From: an uncultured Flavobacteriales bacterium
GTDB lineage: Bacteria; Bacteroidota; Bacteroidia; Flavobacteriales_D; Crocinitomicaceae
Assembly: GCA_937876195.1 (NCBI GenBank)
Contig: CALEIK010000035.1
Location: forward strand, 1-64,000
Direction of reading: 5' to 3'
DNA: 64,000 bases
The notes beneath the pieces are model-generated. The model did not search any database and was not told where the DNA came from. It saw only the letters and a list, made by a program, of their open reading frames with translations. Positions 42,069-51,655 of the stretch are shown here, in pieces. Each line of letters starts with the position of its first letter. The first letter of the stretch is position 1. The position numbers and the translations under genes are program-made.

Positions 42069-44564
42069 ATGAGACCCCATCTAATTACACTCACGATGTT
42101 GCTTTTTTCTGCAACAGTGCTTGCACAAAATGAATCGTCAACTTATTTTACCATACGCCTAAATCATAAACTACTTGATTTTGAGAAAATTGATAATTCT
42201 TCATTATTAAAAGGTCGACTGAGAGATTTTTTATCGCCATCGGGTTTATTAGCAGGTGAGAATTTAGCCGAGAATGGTGCATTTAATCTGCTGAATCTTG
42301 ATGTTAAGAAGCTATTTCCATACCTCAAAACAGCGGACTCTTTGTCAGTCGGACGGCAAGGCAATTTAGTCTATATGCCACCATTTTGGGCTACGTTCAC
42401 CGTGGCCAGACCAACAAAAGTTACACCTTCAAAATTTTTCGCAGAACTTAAGCGTTGTTATCCATTAGTCATTTTTGCAGATCCTCCTGTAAAAGTGGAA
42501 CTTCTGGATATACCAAACGATACATTGTTCTTTGAGCAAAATTCTTTGTATGATTTTAATAATTCGGAGGTGCATATTAACCTTGACAGCGCGTGGAACA
42601 TAGAAACAGGTAAAAATTACATTAAAGTGGGTGTTTTTGATTCGGGGATTGACTCTTTGCATCCAGATATAGACGTTCTTGGGGGACACGCTTATTTTTA
42701 TGACTTGTATCAACACCCCGATGATGGATTAGTTTATAGTTACTGGGGAACTGATCAGGCCGGCCATGGGACAAGAGTAGCAGGAATCATTGGTGCCAAA
42801 AGAAACAATGAGATTGGAATTGCTGGAATTGCAGGCGGAGATGGCTCTTCGGACACGAGCGGTGTTAGTTTGTTGGATTTCAATATTGGTTTAGGATATG
42901 GTGGTGAGGGCAATTATATATCACAATCAATTATAGATGCAGCCAGATCTCCTTACACCTATTACAACTGGGATGTTCCCAGTGGTACAGCAGCATCTGA
43001 AGATCCATACTGGCAAAATGCTCCTGGTTATGGAATTCACATTGGAAATCATAGTTATGGACTTATAATTGAACAGTCCGTTGACCATGGAAGAAGAGAT
43101 TTACCCGTAGATCCAGAGCCACCAGGCCCTCCGGCTATAATTCCCGAGTGTCATTTGTGCAGAGAATCCTTTTTGTTTTCCTTGCAAAACGGTGTCACGA
43201 ATGTTGTATCCAGAGGAAATAATTATGATCCCTCAAATTTAGTATTGCCAAATGAAATTTATCCTCAACGCTACCATGATTCTTGGGTAATCTCCGTTGG
43301 GGCTTCGGGTAACGATGGAAACAGGCTTTCTTGGGTTGATAATACCCAATCCAGTGAACCAGCATGGTATTCTCCAATTGGGTTAAATCTTGATTTGATT
43401 GCGCCCGGGGCATCGGAACTAATTGCAACCACAGGCTCTTCAAATACACCAAGTTTTGATGATTTTGGTTGGTACAGAAGTTTTAACGGGACTTCTGCCA
43501 GTGCACCGCACGTTGCAGGAGTGGCAGCGTTACTTTTGAGTTATTACAATAAACCCTGTTACTCCAATATAAATCTAGATCCTGCCGATGTTGAATATAT
43601 TCTTGAGAGATCCGCAACAGGCCTTGGTGCAACAGTACCAAATGATTCCACTGGGTGGGGAAGACTCAACGCCTATGAGGCAATGAAAATGATTCAATTT
43701 CCAGAGTACCAAATCATCCACCCCACAAATATTCCAGTGCAGCAACAAGTAGTAGCCATGGATACAATTACCCTTAAACTGAATACACCACTGAATCCAT
43801 TGGGAAATGGCCCAATTGGGAGTGCGTTTCCTTTAGTACTAGAGGAGACCTATTTGGTAGAACGGCATAAGTTTGAGTTGACCTATGATTTTAGCGCATA
43901 CATCCAAGACAGTACCGAATTAAAAGATGTGTGGATCAGGCATTCTCAAACCAATTCACTGATGCGTTTGGAAGATACGGTTACTGTTTGGGAAGGACTT
44001 CCTGTGCCGTATCCTGTGTTTCATTTGGATTCATTTCAGATTGAACCCATGGCAGAAATTGATACAGTGTTTGCCAACAATACCTTGGTACTGTCTGGGT
44101 ATTACTACCGATTTATAATGCTGTATGAGGATAACGACATCATCAATCCACCTCTAGTCCCAGTAAATTATTGGTACCCTATCAATCCGTACATTGATAC
44201 CACTAAGATGGCATATTCCATTTACATCAGAGACACCACATTGATTGATCGCTATGATTTTCCATGTGACGCCTCCAATCCCTTGTTGGATACCTTGGTG
44301 TCGGTAAATGAACTCTCGCAACCCGAATGGCTCATTTTTCCAAACCCTGCATCGACTACGCTTAATATTGGGTTGCCAAACAATGTTTCGGGTACAACGG
44401 TTGTAATTAGCGACATGACCGGTAAAACCATTGAGGCGCAAAAGGTGGAGTCTCACCGTACACTGGTGCAGGTGGAAGTTGGAAAATTGAGTAAAGGGTT
44501 GTACCTTGTAACCATTATTGATGCCAATGGTGTTTCACTGTCTAAAAAATGGATCAAGCAATGA
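42069..44564 (+). CDS. Secreted subtilisin-like serine protease with T9SS domain
   Basis: The 831-residue protein has a signal peptide (1-18, ending SATVLAQ), an N-terminal propeptide-like region to about 170 and an S8 peptidase domain. The triad is Asp191 (VFDSGID), His233 (AGHGTRVAG) and Ser476 (NGTSASAPHVAG). A beta-rich region (about 560-750) follows, then a sorting domain (FPNPASTTLNIGL to the end). It should be a secreted broad-range endopeptidase. Its stop overlaps the next start as ATGA, and the last codons are copied again at about 45855-45885, marking a duplication junction. Confidence 0.93.
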   Translation: MRPHLITLTMLLFSATVLAQNESSTYFTIRLNHKLLDFEKIDNSSLLKGRLRDFLSPSGLLAGENLAENGAFNLLNLDVKKLFPYLKTADSLSVGRQGNLVYMPPFWATFTVARPTKVTPSKFFAELKRCYPLVIFADPPVKVELLDIPNDTLFFEQNSLYDFNNSEVHINLDSAWNIETGKNYIKVGVFDSGIDSLHPDIDVLGGHAYFYDLYQHPDDGLVYSYWGTDQAGHGTRVAGIIGAKRNNEIGIAGIAGGDGSSDTSGVSLLDFNIGLGYGGEGNYISQSIIDAARSPYTYYNWDVPSGTAASEDPYWQNAPGYGIHIGNHSYGLIIEQSVDHGRRDLPVDPEPPGPPAIIPECHLCRESFLFSLQNGVTNVVSRGNNYDPSNLVLPNEIYPQRYHDSWVISVGASGNDGNRLSWVDNTQSSEPAWYSPIGLNLDLIAPGASELIATTGSSNTPSFDDFGWYRSFNGTSASAPHVAGVAALLLSYYNKPCYSNINLDPADVEYILERSATGLGATVPNDSTGWGRLNAYEAMKMIQFPEYQIIHPTNIPVQQQVVAMDTITLKLNTPLNPLGNGPIGSAFPLVLEETYLVERHKFELTYDFSAYIQDSTELKDVWIRHSQTNSLMRLEDTVTVWEGLPVPYPVFHLDSFQIEPMAEIDTVFANNTLVLSGYYYRFIMLYEDNDIINPPLVPVNYWYPINPYIDTTKMAYSIYIRDTTLIDRYDFPCDASNPLLDTLVSVNELSQPEWLIFPNPASTTLNIGLPNNVSGTTVVISDMTGKTIEAQKVESHRTLVQVEVGKLSKGLYLVTIIDANGVSLSKKWIKQ

Positions 44565-45829
44565 GAAAGTTTGTATACATAATGGTATTGTCTATTGCTA
44601 TTGGCTTTACGAGCAATGGACAAGAATGGCAACACATTGATGCGAGTGATTATTCCATCAGCCATAGTTTTTTTGCGGGCAGCAACCTCAATCGCAATTT
44701 CAAAATTAACCCGTACGACAATTCCATTTGGATGACCCGTAAATGGGGTCCGAACTTTTCGATCAACACTTTTGATGCGCAGGGAGTTTACCACGAATAC
44801 GATTACGCAACAGTACCCTTGTTTAATAACTTAACGACCTTTGAGCAAATTGGTTTTACGTCCACCAACACCTTTGTTGTAAGCCCAAATCATGGTCTTT
44901 TTTCCTTCGACGGGAGCAATTGGCAACTTGAATCGGGAGTGCAAGATGGGTGCAGCATTTCATCGGACGGAGACACCATTTGGATGGCAAGAACGAATGA
45001 AAATTACATCAAGTGGTTCGATGGTAGCAATGCCATGGGAGTAAATTCATTTAGACGAATTGAGACCAAAAATGGAATTTCGTGGGTAAGAACGTCTTCT
45101 TGGCAAATAATAGGCACACTAATCAACGATGTTTACACAACGTATTCCCCAGACACTTCGATGTGGTTGAGTTGGAACAATTATGATTTTAAATTTCCGC
45201 ATCACACAGATACCATGTACACTTCCTCTGAGTTGGGTATTTCTTTGGCGCACAATGGGGGCTTTATTGATACCATTACACCCAACAACACCACCAACAT
45301 GCCTGGGCCCAGCATCATAGAGTTTGAGTTTGACCAAAACGATAATATTTGGGCATTGTTTGCACCTGATTTTCAGCTGAGCACAGATCCCACACACCTT
45401 GCCTATTACGATCAACCCACCAAGACATGGTCACAGATTTACACTGGTTTAAATTCTCCGTTGAATTTTAGTGCTTACATGACCATCGAGTTGGATACCG
45501 CGGGGAACTTATGGGTCATCAACCAAGGGGATCTTTTTGTATTAAAAATCAATAACTGGCCTACGTGGCTGGATGATTTGGCAGTTTCTGAAAACTCGGT
45601 CAAACCGTTTTTAGTCTACCCCAATCCCACCAAAGAAAGTTTATCTTTTCAATTGGATCCCACCATTGCAGTAAGCACGATTGAAATTACGGACCTTCAG
45701 GGAAGAGTTATTCAGCAGGAAATATATGCTCCAACAATACAGTTGAAGGGGGCAAGCGCAGGTACTTATTTTGTTCGGTTATTGAACAATGGAGTAGTGC
45801 TAGGTGTTGAAAAATTCATTGTAGAATAG
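44561..45829 (+). CDS. Secreted T9SS protein, propeller-like, copy A of a tandem pair
   Basis: The 422-residue product has a signal peptide (1-20, ending FTSNG) and beta-propeller-like strands such as DNSIWMTRKWG, GLFSFDGSNWQLESG and DNIWALFAPDF, similar to ligand-binding regulator-type propellers. The sorting domain starts at FLVYPNPTKESLSFQL. The chosen ATG at 44561 overlaps the protease stop (ATGA); an earlier ATG at 44549 lies inside the protease gene. It is nearly identical in its second half to copy B, with 335 identical bases at 45413-45747. Confidence 0.88.
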   Translation: MRKFVYIMVLSIAIGFTSNGQEWQHIDASDYSISHSFFAGSNLNRNFKINPYDNSIWMTRKWGPNFSINTFDAQGVYHEYDYATVPLFNNLTTFEQIGFTSTNTFVVSPNHGLFSFDGSNWQLESGVQDGCSISSDGDTIWMARTNENYIKWFDGSNAMGVNSFRRIETKNGISWVRTSSWQIIGTLINDVYTTYSPDTSMWLSWNNYDFKFPHHTDTMYTSSELGISLAHNGGFIDTITPNNTTNMPGPSIIEFEFDQNDNIWALFAPDFQLSTDPTHLAYYDQPTKTWSQIYTGLNSPLNFSAYMTIELDTAGNLWVINQGDLFVLKINNWPTWLDDLAVSENSVKPFLVYPNPTKESLSFQLDPTIAVSTIEITDLQGRVIQQEIYAPTIQLKGASAGTYFVRLLNNGVVLGVEKFIVE

Positions 45830-45854
45830 GATCACTCCTGTTATGATTACCGCG

Positions 45855-45885
45855 TTTCACTGTCAAAAAAATGGATCAAGCAATG
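45855..45885 (+). repeat. Duplication junction: copied 3' end of the subtilase gene
   Basis: The bases upstream of copy B repeat the last codons of the protease gene (VSLSKKWIKQ and stop) with one base change, at a constant 1322-nt offset from 44533-44563. The rest of the protease is not repeated. This fixes one edge of the tandem duplication that made copies A and B. Confidence 0.88.
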
Positions 45886-47151
45886 AGAAAGTTTGTATAC
45901 ATAATGGTATCGTTTATTGGTTTTGCGAGCAATGGGCAAGAATGGCAACACATTGATGCCAGTGATTATTCCATCAGCCATAGTTTTTTTGCAGGCAGTA
46001 ATATACAGCGTAATTTTAAAATTAACCCCTACGATAATTCTATTTGGATGACCCGAAAATGGGGGGCGAACTTTTCAATCAATACCTTTGATTCACAGGG
46101 TGTTTACCACGTGTACGATTACGGAACAGTACCTGTGTTTGCTAGCTTAACAACGTTTGATCAAGTCGGCTTTACCTCAACCAATACCTTTGTAGTAAGC
46201 CCAACTGATGGTCTTTTTTCCTTCGATGGAAACACATGGCAACTTGAATCGGGACTGCAAGACGGTTGCAGTATTTCATCGGACGGAGACACTATTTGGA
46301 TGGTAAGAACGAATGAAAACTACATCGAGTGGTTCAATGGAACCAATTCGTTAGGAGTGCACTCAATGAGAAGGTTTCAATCAAAAAACGGAATCAAGTG
46401 GTCAAGTGTAGGTCAATGGGATGTAATTGGGTTATATGATGAAGTTGATGGTCATACATATTTTTCCCCGGACACATCATTGTTGTTAAGTTGGAACAAT
46501 TATGATTTTAAGTTTCCGCATCACACAGATACCATGTACACTTCCTCTGAGCTGGGTATTTCTTTGGCGCACAATGGGGGCTTTATTGATACCATTACGC
46601 CGAACAACACCACCAACATGCCTGGGGCCAGCATAATAGAGTTTGAGTTTGACCAAAACGATAATATTTGGGCATTGTTTGCGCCTGATTTTCAGCTGAG
46701 CACAGATCCTACACACCTTGCCTATTACGACCAACCCACCAAGACATGGTCACAGATTTACACTGGTTTAAATTCTCCGTTGAATTTTAGTGCTTACATG
46801 ACCATCGAGTTGGATACCGCGGGGAACTTATGGGTCATCAACCAAGGGGATCTTTTTGTATTAAAAATCAATAACTGGCCTACGTGGCTGGATGATTTGG
46901 CAGTTTCTGAAAACTCGGTCAAACCGTTTTTAGTCTACCCCAATCCCACCAAAGAAAGTTTATCTTTTCAATTGGATCCCACCATTGCAGTAAGCACGAT
47001 TGAAATTACGGACCTTCAGGGAAGAGTTATTCAGCAGGAAATATATGCTCCAACAATACAGTTGAAAGGAACTAGTGCAGGCACTTATTTTGTTCGGTTA
47101 TTGAACAATGGAGTAGTGTTAGGTGTTGAGAAGTTCATTAAGGAAGAATGA
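45883..47151 (+). CDS. Secreted T9SS protein, propeller-like, copy B of a tandem pair
   Basis: This 422-residue paralog of copy A shares the signal peptide start (MRKFVYIMV), propeller-like body and sorting domain. The N-terminal half differs at many sites, and residues of about 155-200 are very different (SKNGIKWSSVGQW against TKNGISWVRTSSW). The C-terminal half is almost unchanged, with bases 46732-47066 matching copy A exactly. The pattern fits an older duplication with recent gene conversion over the 3' half. The chosen ATG matches that of copy A; the ATG at 45871 lies in the copied protease remnant. Confidence 0.88.
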   Translation: MRKFVYIMVSFIGFASNGQEWQHIDASDYSISHSFFAGSNIQRNFKINPYDNSIWMTRKWGANFSINTFDSQGVYHVYDYGTVPVFASLTTFDQVGFTSTNTFVVSPTDGLFSFDGNTWQLESGLQDGCSISSDGDTIWMVRTNENYIEWFNGTNSLGVHSMRRFQSKNGIKWSSVGQWDVIGLYDEVDGHTYFSPDTSLLLSWNNYDFKFPHHTDTMYTSSELGISLAHNGGFIDTITPNNTTNMPGASIIEFEFDQNDNIWALFAPDFQLSTDPTHLAYYDQPTKTWSQIYTGLNSPLNFSAYMTIELDTAGNLWVINQGDLFVLKINNWPTWLDDLAVSENSVKPFLVYPNPTKESLSFQLDPTIAVSTIEITDLQGRVIQQEIYAPTIQLKGTSAGTYFVRLLNNGVVLGVEKFIKEE

Positions 47152-47171
47152 ATATATAGGTAATTTTAGAT

Positions 47172-48065
47172 TTATTTCAACTTAAACTGAAAAGGGATCG
47201 TCATATAAACTGGAACCTTTTCGCCATTGTTTTCTCCTGGAGTCCATTTTGGCATTTCTTGGATGACACGAAGGACTTCTGAATCAAAACTTTTTGAACC
47301 ATCCACGGATTTCAAAATTTCAGGGCGTGTCAACGTACCGTCTTTTTCGACAACGAATCGCACATACACGTTTCCCTGTATTTCATTGCGTTTTTCGTAA
47401 TCAGGATAGTTTAAGGTTTTCCTTATGAATGCAAACATCGCGTCCATTCCGCCTTTGTACTCGGGCATTTTTTCTGCAAATTGATAGATATGCTGCTCGT
47501 TAGGAACAGGCGTATTGTATGGTTCAATGCCAATGCCACCAGCAACAGGTGCAATATCTCCAACCATGGGTTCTACAGATCCAATTTCGCCCATTTCGAC
47601 AATCTTCGGTTCACACTCCACCTTGCATTTCACTGGACGAGCTATGACCTTAACCAAGTCTTTCGAGTCTTTGGGGATTGAATCCTTAGGAACTGGCGCT
47701 TGTATTTCACCAAGTGTTTGTTGTTCAACAACGGGAGGAGTTTTAATTGTTCCTTGATCTTGTGCACATGCTGACAAACTCAAACAAACCAACGCTATGA
47801 TTAAAAATGGATTGGGAGTTTTGGCCTTTTTCAACGTTTCAATCAAAACAGGAATGTCTTCATGGTGAAAATCGAATTGATCCCGATTCATTCTACCGCA
47901 TACTTGATCATTAGGATTGGATAAGATATAGGTGATAATCTCAGCGCGATTCATTTTGGTGAAATCCATCACGCTTTTATTGCAGGAGTCACAATGTCGG
48001 GAAATTACCCCAATTTTCATTTTGTTCCAATCTTCGTGGCAGGGTTCGTTGATGTGTAACTTCAT
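47172..48065 (-). CDS. Energy transducer TonB-like protein with N-terminal cysteine motif
   Basis: The 297-residue protein ends with a TonB C-terminal domain (about 200-297: YPDYEKRNEIQGNVYVRFVV, PKWTPGENNGEKVPV, IPFQFKLK). That domain in general passes proton-motive energy to outer-membrane receptors. A hydrophobic segment (about 85-100) precedes a Pro/Lys/Glu linker. The cytoplasmic N-terminus holds Cys9, Cys25, Cys28 and Cys56 in CHEDW, RHCDSC and CGRM, a possible metal site seen in some Bacteroidota TonB-like proteins. The ATG at 48065 starts this motif; a start at 48101 would lack support. A hairpin (48066-48072 with 48088-48094) sits just upstream. Confidence 0.85.
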   Translation of the reverse strand: MKLHINEPCHEDWNKMKIGVISRHCDSCNKSVMDFTKMNRAEIITYILSNPNDQVCGRMNRDQFDFHHEDIPVLIETLKKAKTPNPFLIIALVCLSLSACAQDQGTIKTPPVVEQQTLGEIQAPVPKDSIPKDSKDLVKVIARPVKCKVECEPKIVEMGEIGSVEPMVGDIAPVAGGIGIEPYNTPVPNEQHIYQFAEKMPEYKGGMDAMFAFIRKTLNYPDYEKRNEIQGNVYVRFVVEKDGTLTRPEILKSVDGSKSFDSEVLRVIQEMPKWTPGENNGEKVPVYMTIPFQFKLK

Positions 48066-48112
48066 AGCTGTTTTTTTTATTACGTACAACAGCTGTGCCA
48101 AATTGGTTCAAA

Positions 48113-51100
48113 TTAGAAGAATGCTCGGACTTCCATTCCGCCTGCGTGGATGAATTTGCTGCTTTCCGATTTTCGTCCATTGTATTGAATTGAAAGTTGT
48201 AAATTCTTTGAAATGGAACGCTGATATCCCAGATTCCACGTGTAGTTAATTCCTGGCTTCAATCCTTCGAGCATCTCGAAACCCAAGGTCGAGTTTTGAA
48301 CCCCTGTATAGGTAATTTGAATCATTTTTACACCGCCTTGCAAACTTCCTTTTTCTGCTTGATTGAATTTAAAAGTCGAGCCGATTTCTGCCACAGAGGA
48401 TACTTCACCACCGAGTTGTTCGGCGTTTCTTTTTTCCGATATCCTACCGTCCAGCGTGACCCTAAACTTTGTATTTGGTTGATAAATAAAGCTCGGTTCA
48501 ATGAAATAATAAGTTAGCTCGAAATCCCTTCCGGAAGTGTAATCCGCTTTGGATGCTTTGTCTCCAATTTTTCCTGCGGCCTTCAAGGTGAATTTTCTCC
48601 GAATATTCCAACGCAAGGAGATTTGGTTGTATTCATCCGAACGTGAGTCAAAGCCACTGGCTAACAATGATTTGCTTTGCACATTTTGATAGCTATAGTC
48701 GGCACCAAATATATTTGAGGTTCGGTTGAAAAAGAAGGTGTTTCTTAGGTTCGATGTCGTGGAAATTAAATTGGTATCATTGATTCCATTGAAGAACGGG
48801 TTGAATGTTTCTACTCCGTCAAAAATGTTCGTTTTACGATTGATTCTACCACGAGCCTGATCCGAAAAGCGCGACAGAAATTTTAAAAATCCCTTTTTAG
48901 ATGCCCAAATGCGCTCCGGTCTCCAATAAATGGATTGATTGTACTCATTGGAAAAGGTTTTTACGTATTCGTTGCTTGGAGTGAACACCCGGATGTATTG
49001 GGCTTGGTCAACGAACTGCGCAACTTCAAACTCATTTAAATCCTTAATGCCATCATTGTTGTAATCGATCCATGTGTAGATTCCCTGTCCAGCATTCACT
49101 TCAATGTACAGAAACTCTCGTTTAAGTTCCAATCCCGAACCAATTTCATAAAAAGTATTTAGTGAGAGTGCACCCTTGAACAGGTTGATTTCGTGCTCAA
49201 TTCTTCCCAGCAATGTGTTTTCTGGAGCTTGGGGCATGAGTAGTGAGTCTTTTATTTTCAATTCGCGGTAACTTGTGACAATATTCAATTTCTGATTTTC
49301 CCACCCATTAAAACGCACTTCACCTCCAACGGATGTTGCTTTAGCTGCTCCTTTAAGTCGCGTACTATCCGAAAGTTTGTCATAACGCTCACGGTAGAAT
49401 ACGCGGTATTCGTTTTTACTCGTATCACCATTTGCTACGTAAAACTGGTAATCAAAAAATTGGTAACTATTTGTGTTCAAAATGTCACTTCTGTAGCGAT
49501 TCATTTCATGATCATCTTTATAACCGATTCGGAACCAGCCTATTTTTTGTGAAAAATCCGAGCGGTGTCTTACGAACTCATTGTTGTTCGTTGCATTGCT
49601 TGAAAGGTAGCTGAAGTCCCAGATTCCAGAAAATCCTTTTTGATTCCAACGCCCGTCGAATGTCCCTCGTATACCTTCGTAATCACTGCCAATGAGAAAT
49701 TGTTGTCCCTCTAAATTGAGATTTCCATAATTTTTATGGATAAAATTGGTACTCAAAATGGTGGACAGTTGATTCCCTTCAAAACCTTGGTTGCGCGTGT
49801 TCCAGTCGCGATCAAATTCTACCGCTCGGTACTGTTCAATTGGATTAAAATACCTATCTCGGGTTTCTACTTCCACTCCTGTGCGCAATAGCCATTTTGG
49901 GAGAGAATCCTTTGACAAGGGTAAATCACCCGTTAATTTAGCACGTCCTCCAAAACTTCGATCGTCGCGTGCATCAAACCTTGAGAAGGTATTGAGATCA
50001 TTCTTCGTGTAAGCAATTTCCGATTCTAAGTTCAAGTGTTTGGAGAGCTGAATATTTAAACCAGATGTTACCATTTGGCGTTGCTTTGGGGTGATAATCA
50101 CGCGAGAAGGTTCATAATCACCTTGAGAAACTCCGCCAACGGGTTCTACCCAATGAAACACTTTTCCAAGCGCATTGTAATTGCTAAAAACGTAGTCTCC
50201 ATTTCCTGCACCAACAAATTCAAACGTTGCTCTATAAATGGCGTCGGGTGGATTGACGGAATAAACGAGGACCGAATCGTATCCAAGTGAATCAGTGAGT
50301 CGATAGAGGTTTTGATTCTCAAAATAGCCAACATTCGATATACTAGAAGTTCTGGCAAGGGAAAGCGTATCACCAATTTCAGAAAGCATTTTTTTCTGCG
50401 TAGGTGATAGGTCTTGTTGCAAGGTTTGATTCTTGGCATCTTGTTCCGAATAGGCATTGAACCAGAACTTTAGCTTTTTAGATGAATAGGTAGTTGATGT
50501 TTGAAGCAGGGAACGTGCATAGTTTTGATCTGAGTATTGAAATTCTACGACAATCCTTGAGTCCTTCGTGATTTGATTTCTTGTCGTAAAAGTAACTTCT
50601 GAAGTGTTGTAGTCAATGACATAATCATACTCCTGACCACGTTCCATGAGCCTCCCATCAATAAATACCTTTTCTGTCCCAGAGAGTACAATAATGAACG
50701 GTTCATTTTCTGCTCCACGCAAGCGATAAGGGCCTTGATTTCCTTCTACACCTTGGATGATTTGCCGCTGAAATTTTCCTTTCGAGAGTGCTCCACTGAC
50801 CTGCGTATTCCACACTTTACTCGTGTCATTGGTCCATTGATAGTTAATCGTCAACCCTTGTGCCCGTTTTTTATACTTCATAAAATATCCAGTGGGTTTA
50901 TCGAGCCAAAAGTCACCTGCAATCATTTTAAAGCGATCATTGTATACCTGAATAAAGACTTGGTCAAATTCTCGGAGTGTATTTGTATTTCCCTCAGGCT
51001 GGATGGGTAGATTATCATCCGAAACAGAGGCTAAAAGTTTTAAATTAGGCGCAATTTGTCCAGAAAGCTCAAGGTTTAACGATGAATTAACACCCAAATC

Positions 51101-51550
51101 TTGGCTGTTTCCAAACGTGATTCCGCGCGAAATACTTCCAGATTTGTTCAACCCAGTCCCGCCAAAAACATCTGAGTTGGTATTCGTCGTGCCGATTAAA
51201 AAGCGATCTCTAAATCCTTTTTCTTGGGAGTATATGACATTTGTATCACGCACGGCATATACTTTTGACAGGTCCATTGGAAGCACGCGGTATTCAACAG
51301 TTATGACTTCGCAACTCGAGTATACTTGAAGTTGAGATGCCGCATAATTGAGGTAGTATTCCTCTATGGCAAGCGCTCTTCCATTACAGGTCGCTTTGAA
51401 GGAATTTGGATAGATGCTCAGTGAGTCCAATTTGATGGGATTTCCTGTGTTAACCACCTTTTTTTTATGGATATTAGAGGTTTGGGTCATTCCGAAAAAG
51501 GGAATCACAAGCAGCAGAAATAATAAAAAACGCCTTTTACTGAATGACAT
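48113..51550 (-). CDS. Large envelope protein, probable outer-membrane beta-barrel
   Basis: The 1145-residue product has a signal peptide (1-23, ending FFGMTQ). It has no sorting domain and ends in aromatic strands (LSIQYNGRKSES, MEVRAFF) like an outer-membrane barrel. Residues of about 115-290 carry an SGSISRGITFGN block and DDNLPIQPEGNT, features shared with other large Bacteroidota envelope proteins, some of them linked to SprA-type proteins. The rest shows many antiparallel strand patterns. The function is unknown; the TonB-like gene 47 nt downstream may be co-transcribed. ATG at 51550 is preferred to a GTG two codons upstream. Confidence 0.72.
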   Translation of the reverse strand: MSFSKRRFLLFLLLVIPFFGMTQTSNIHKKKVVNTGNPIKLDSLSIYPNSFKATCNGRALAIEEYYLNYAASQLQVYSSCEVITVEYRVLPMDLSKVYAVRDTNVIYSQEKGFRDRFLIGTTNTNSDVFGGTGLNKSGSISRGITFGNSQDLGVNSSLNLELSGQIAPNLKLLASVSDDNLPIQPEGNTNTLREFDQVFIQVYNDRFKMIAGDFWLDKPTGYFMKYKKRAQGLTINYQWTNDTSKVWNTQVSGALSKGKFQRQIIQGVEGNQGPYRLRGAENEPFIIVLSGTEKVFIDGRLMERGQEYDYVIDYNTSEVTFTTRNQITKDSRIVVEFQYSDQNYARSLLQTSTTYSSKKLKFWFNAYSEQDAKNQTLQQDLSPTQKKMLSEIGDTLSLARTSSISNVGYFENQNLYRLTDSLGYDSVLVYSVNPPDAIYRATFEFVGAGNGDYVFSNYNALGKVFHWVEPVGGVSQGDYEPSRVIITPKQRQMVTSGLNIQLSKHLNLESEIAYTKNDLNTFSRFDARDDRSFGGRAKLTGDLPLSKDSLPKWLLRTGVEVETRDRYFNPIEQYRAVEFDRDWNTRNQGFEGNQLSTILSTNFIHKNYGNLNLEGQQFLIGSDYEGIRGTFDGRWNQKGFSGIWDFSYLSSNATNNNEFVRHRSDFSQKIGWFRIGYKDDHEMNRYRSDILNTNSYQFFDYQFYVANGDTSKNEYRVFYRERYDKLSDSTRLKGAAKATSVGGEVRFNGWENQKLNIVTSYRELKIKDSLLMPQAPENTLLGRIEHEINLFKGALSLNTFYEIGSGLELKREFLYIEVNAGQGIYTWIDYNNDGIKDLNEFEVAQFVDQAQYIRVFTPSNEYVKTFSNEYNQSIYWRPERIWASKKGFLKFLSRFSDQARGRINRKTNIFDGVETFNPFFNGINDTNLISTTSNLRNTFFFNRTSNIFGADYSYQNVQSKSLLASGFDSRSDEYNQISLRWNIRRKFTLKAAGKIGDKASKADYTSGRDFELTYYFIEPSFIYQPNTKFRVTLDGRISEKRNAEQLGGEVSSVAEIGSTFKFNQAEKGSLQGGVKMIQITYTGVQNSTLGFEMLEGLKPGINYTWNLGYQRSISKNLQLSIQYNGRKSESSKFIHAGGMEVRAFF

Positions 51551-51642
51551 TATCACGAATGTACAACGTAGAACTTAGAAAAATCGTGTTTTAAAGCGAT
51601 TAAAGTAGGATATTTCGGAAAAATAAATCCATCAAGTAGTTG

Positions 51643-51650
51643 TATCTTTG
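51643..51650 (+). promoter_or_regulatory. -7 promoter element abutting the NlpC/P60 gene
   Basis: TATCTTTG fits TAnnTTTG and ends 5 nt before the ATG at 51656, so the mRNA would have almost no leader. The 95 nt upstream also serve the divergent envelope-protein gene. Confidence 0.6.
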
Positions 51651-51655
51651 AAGAT

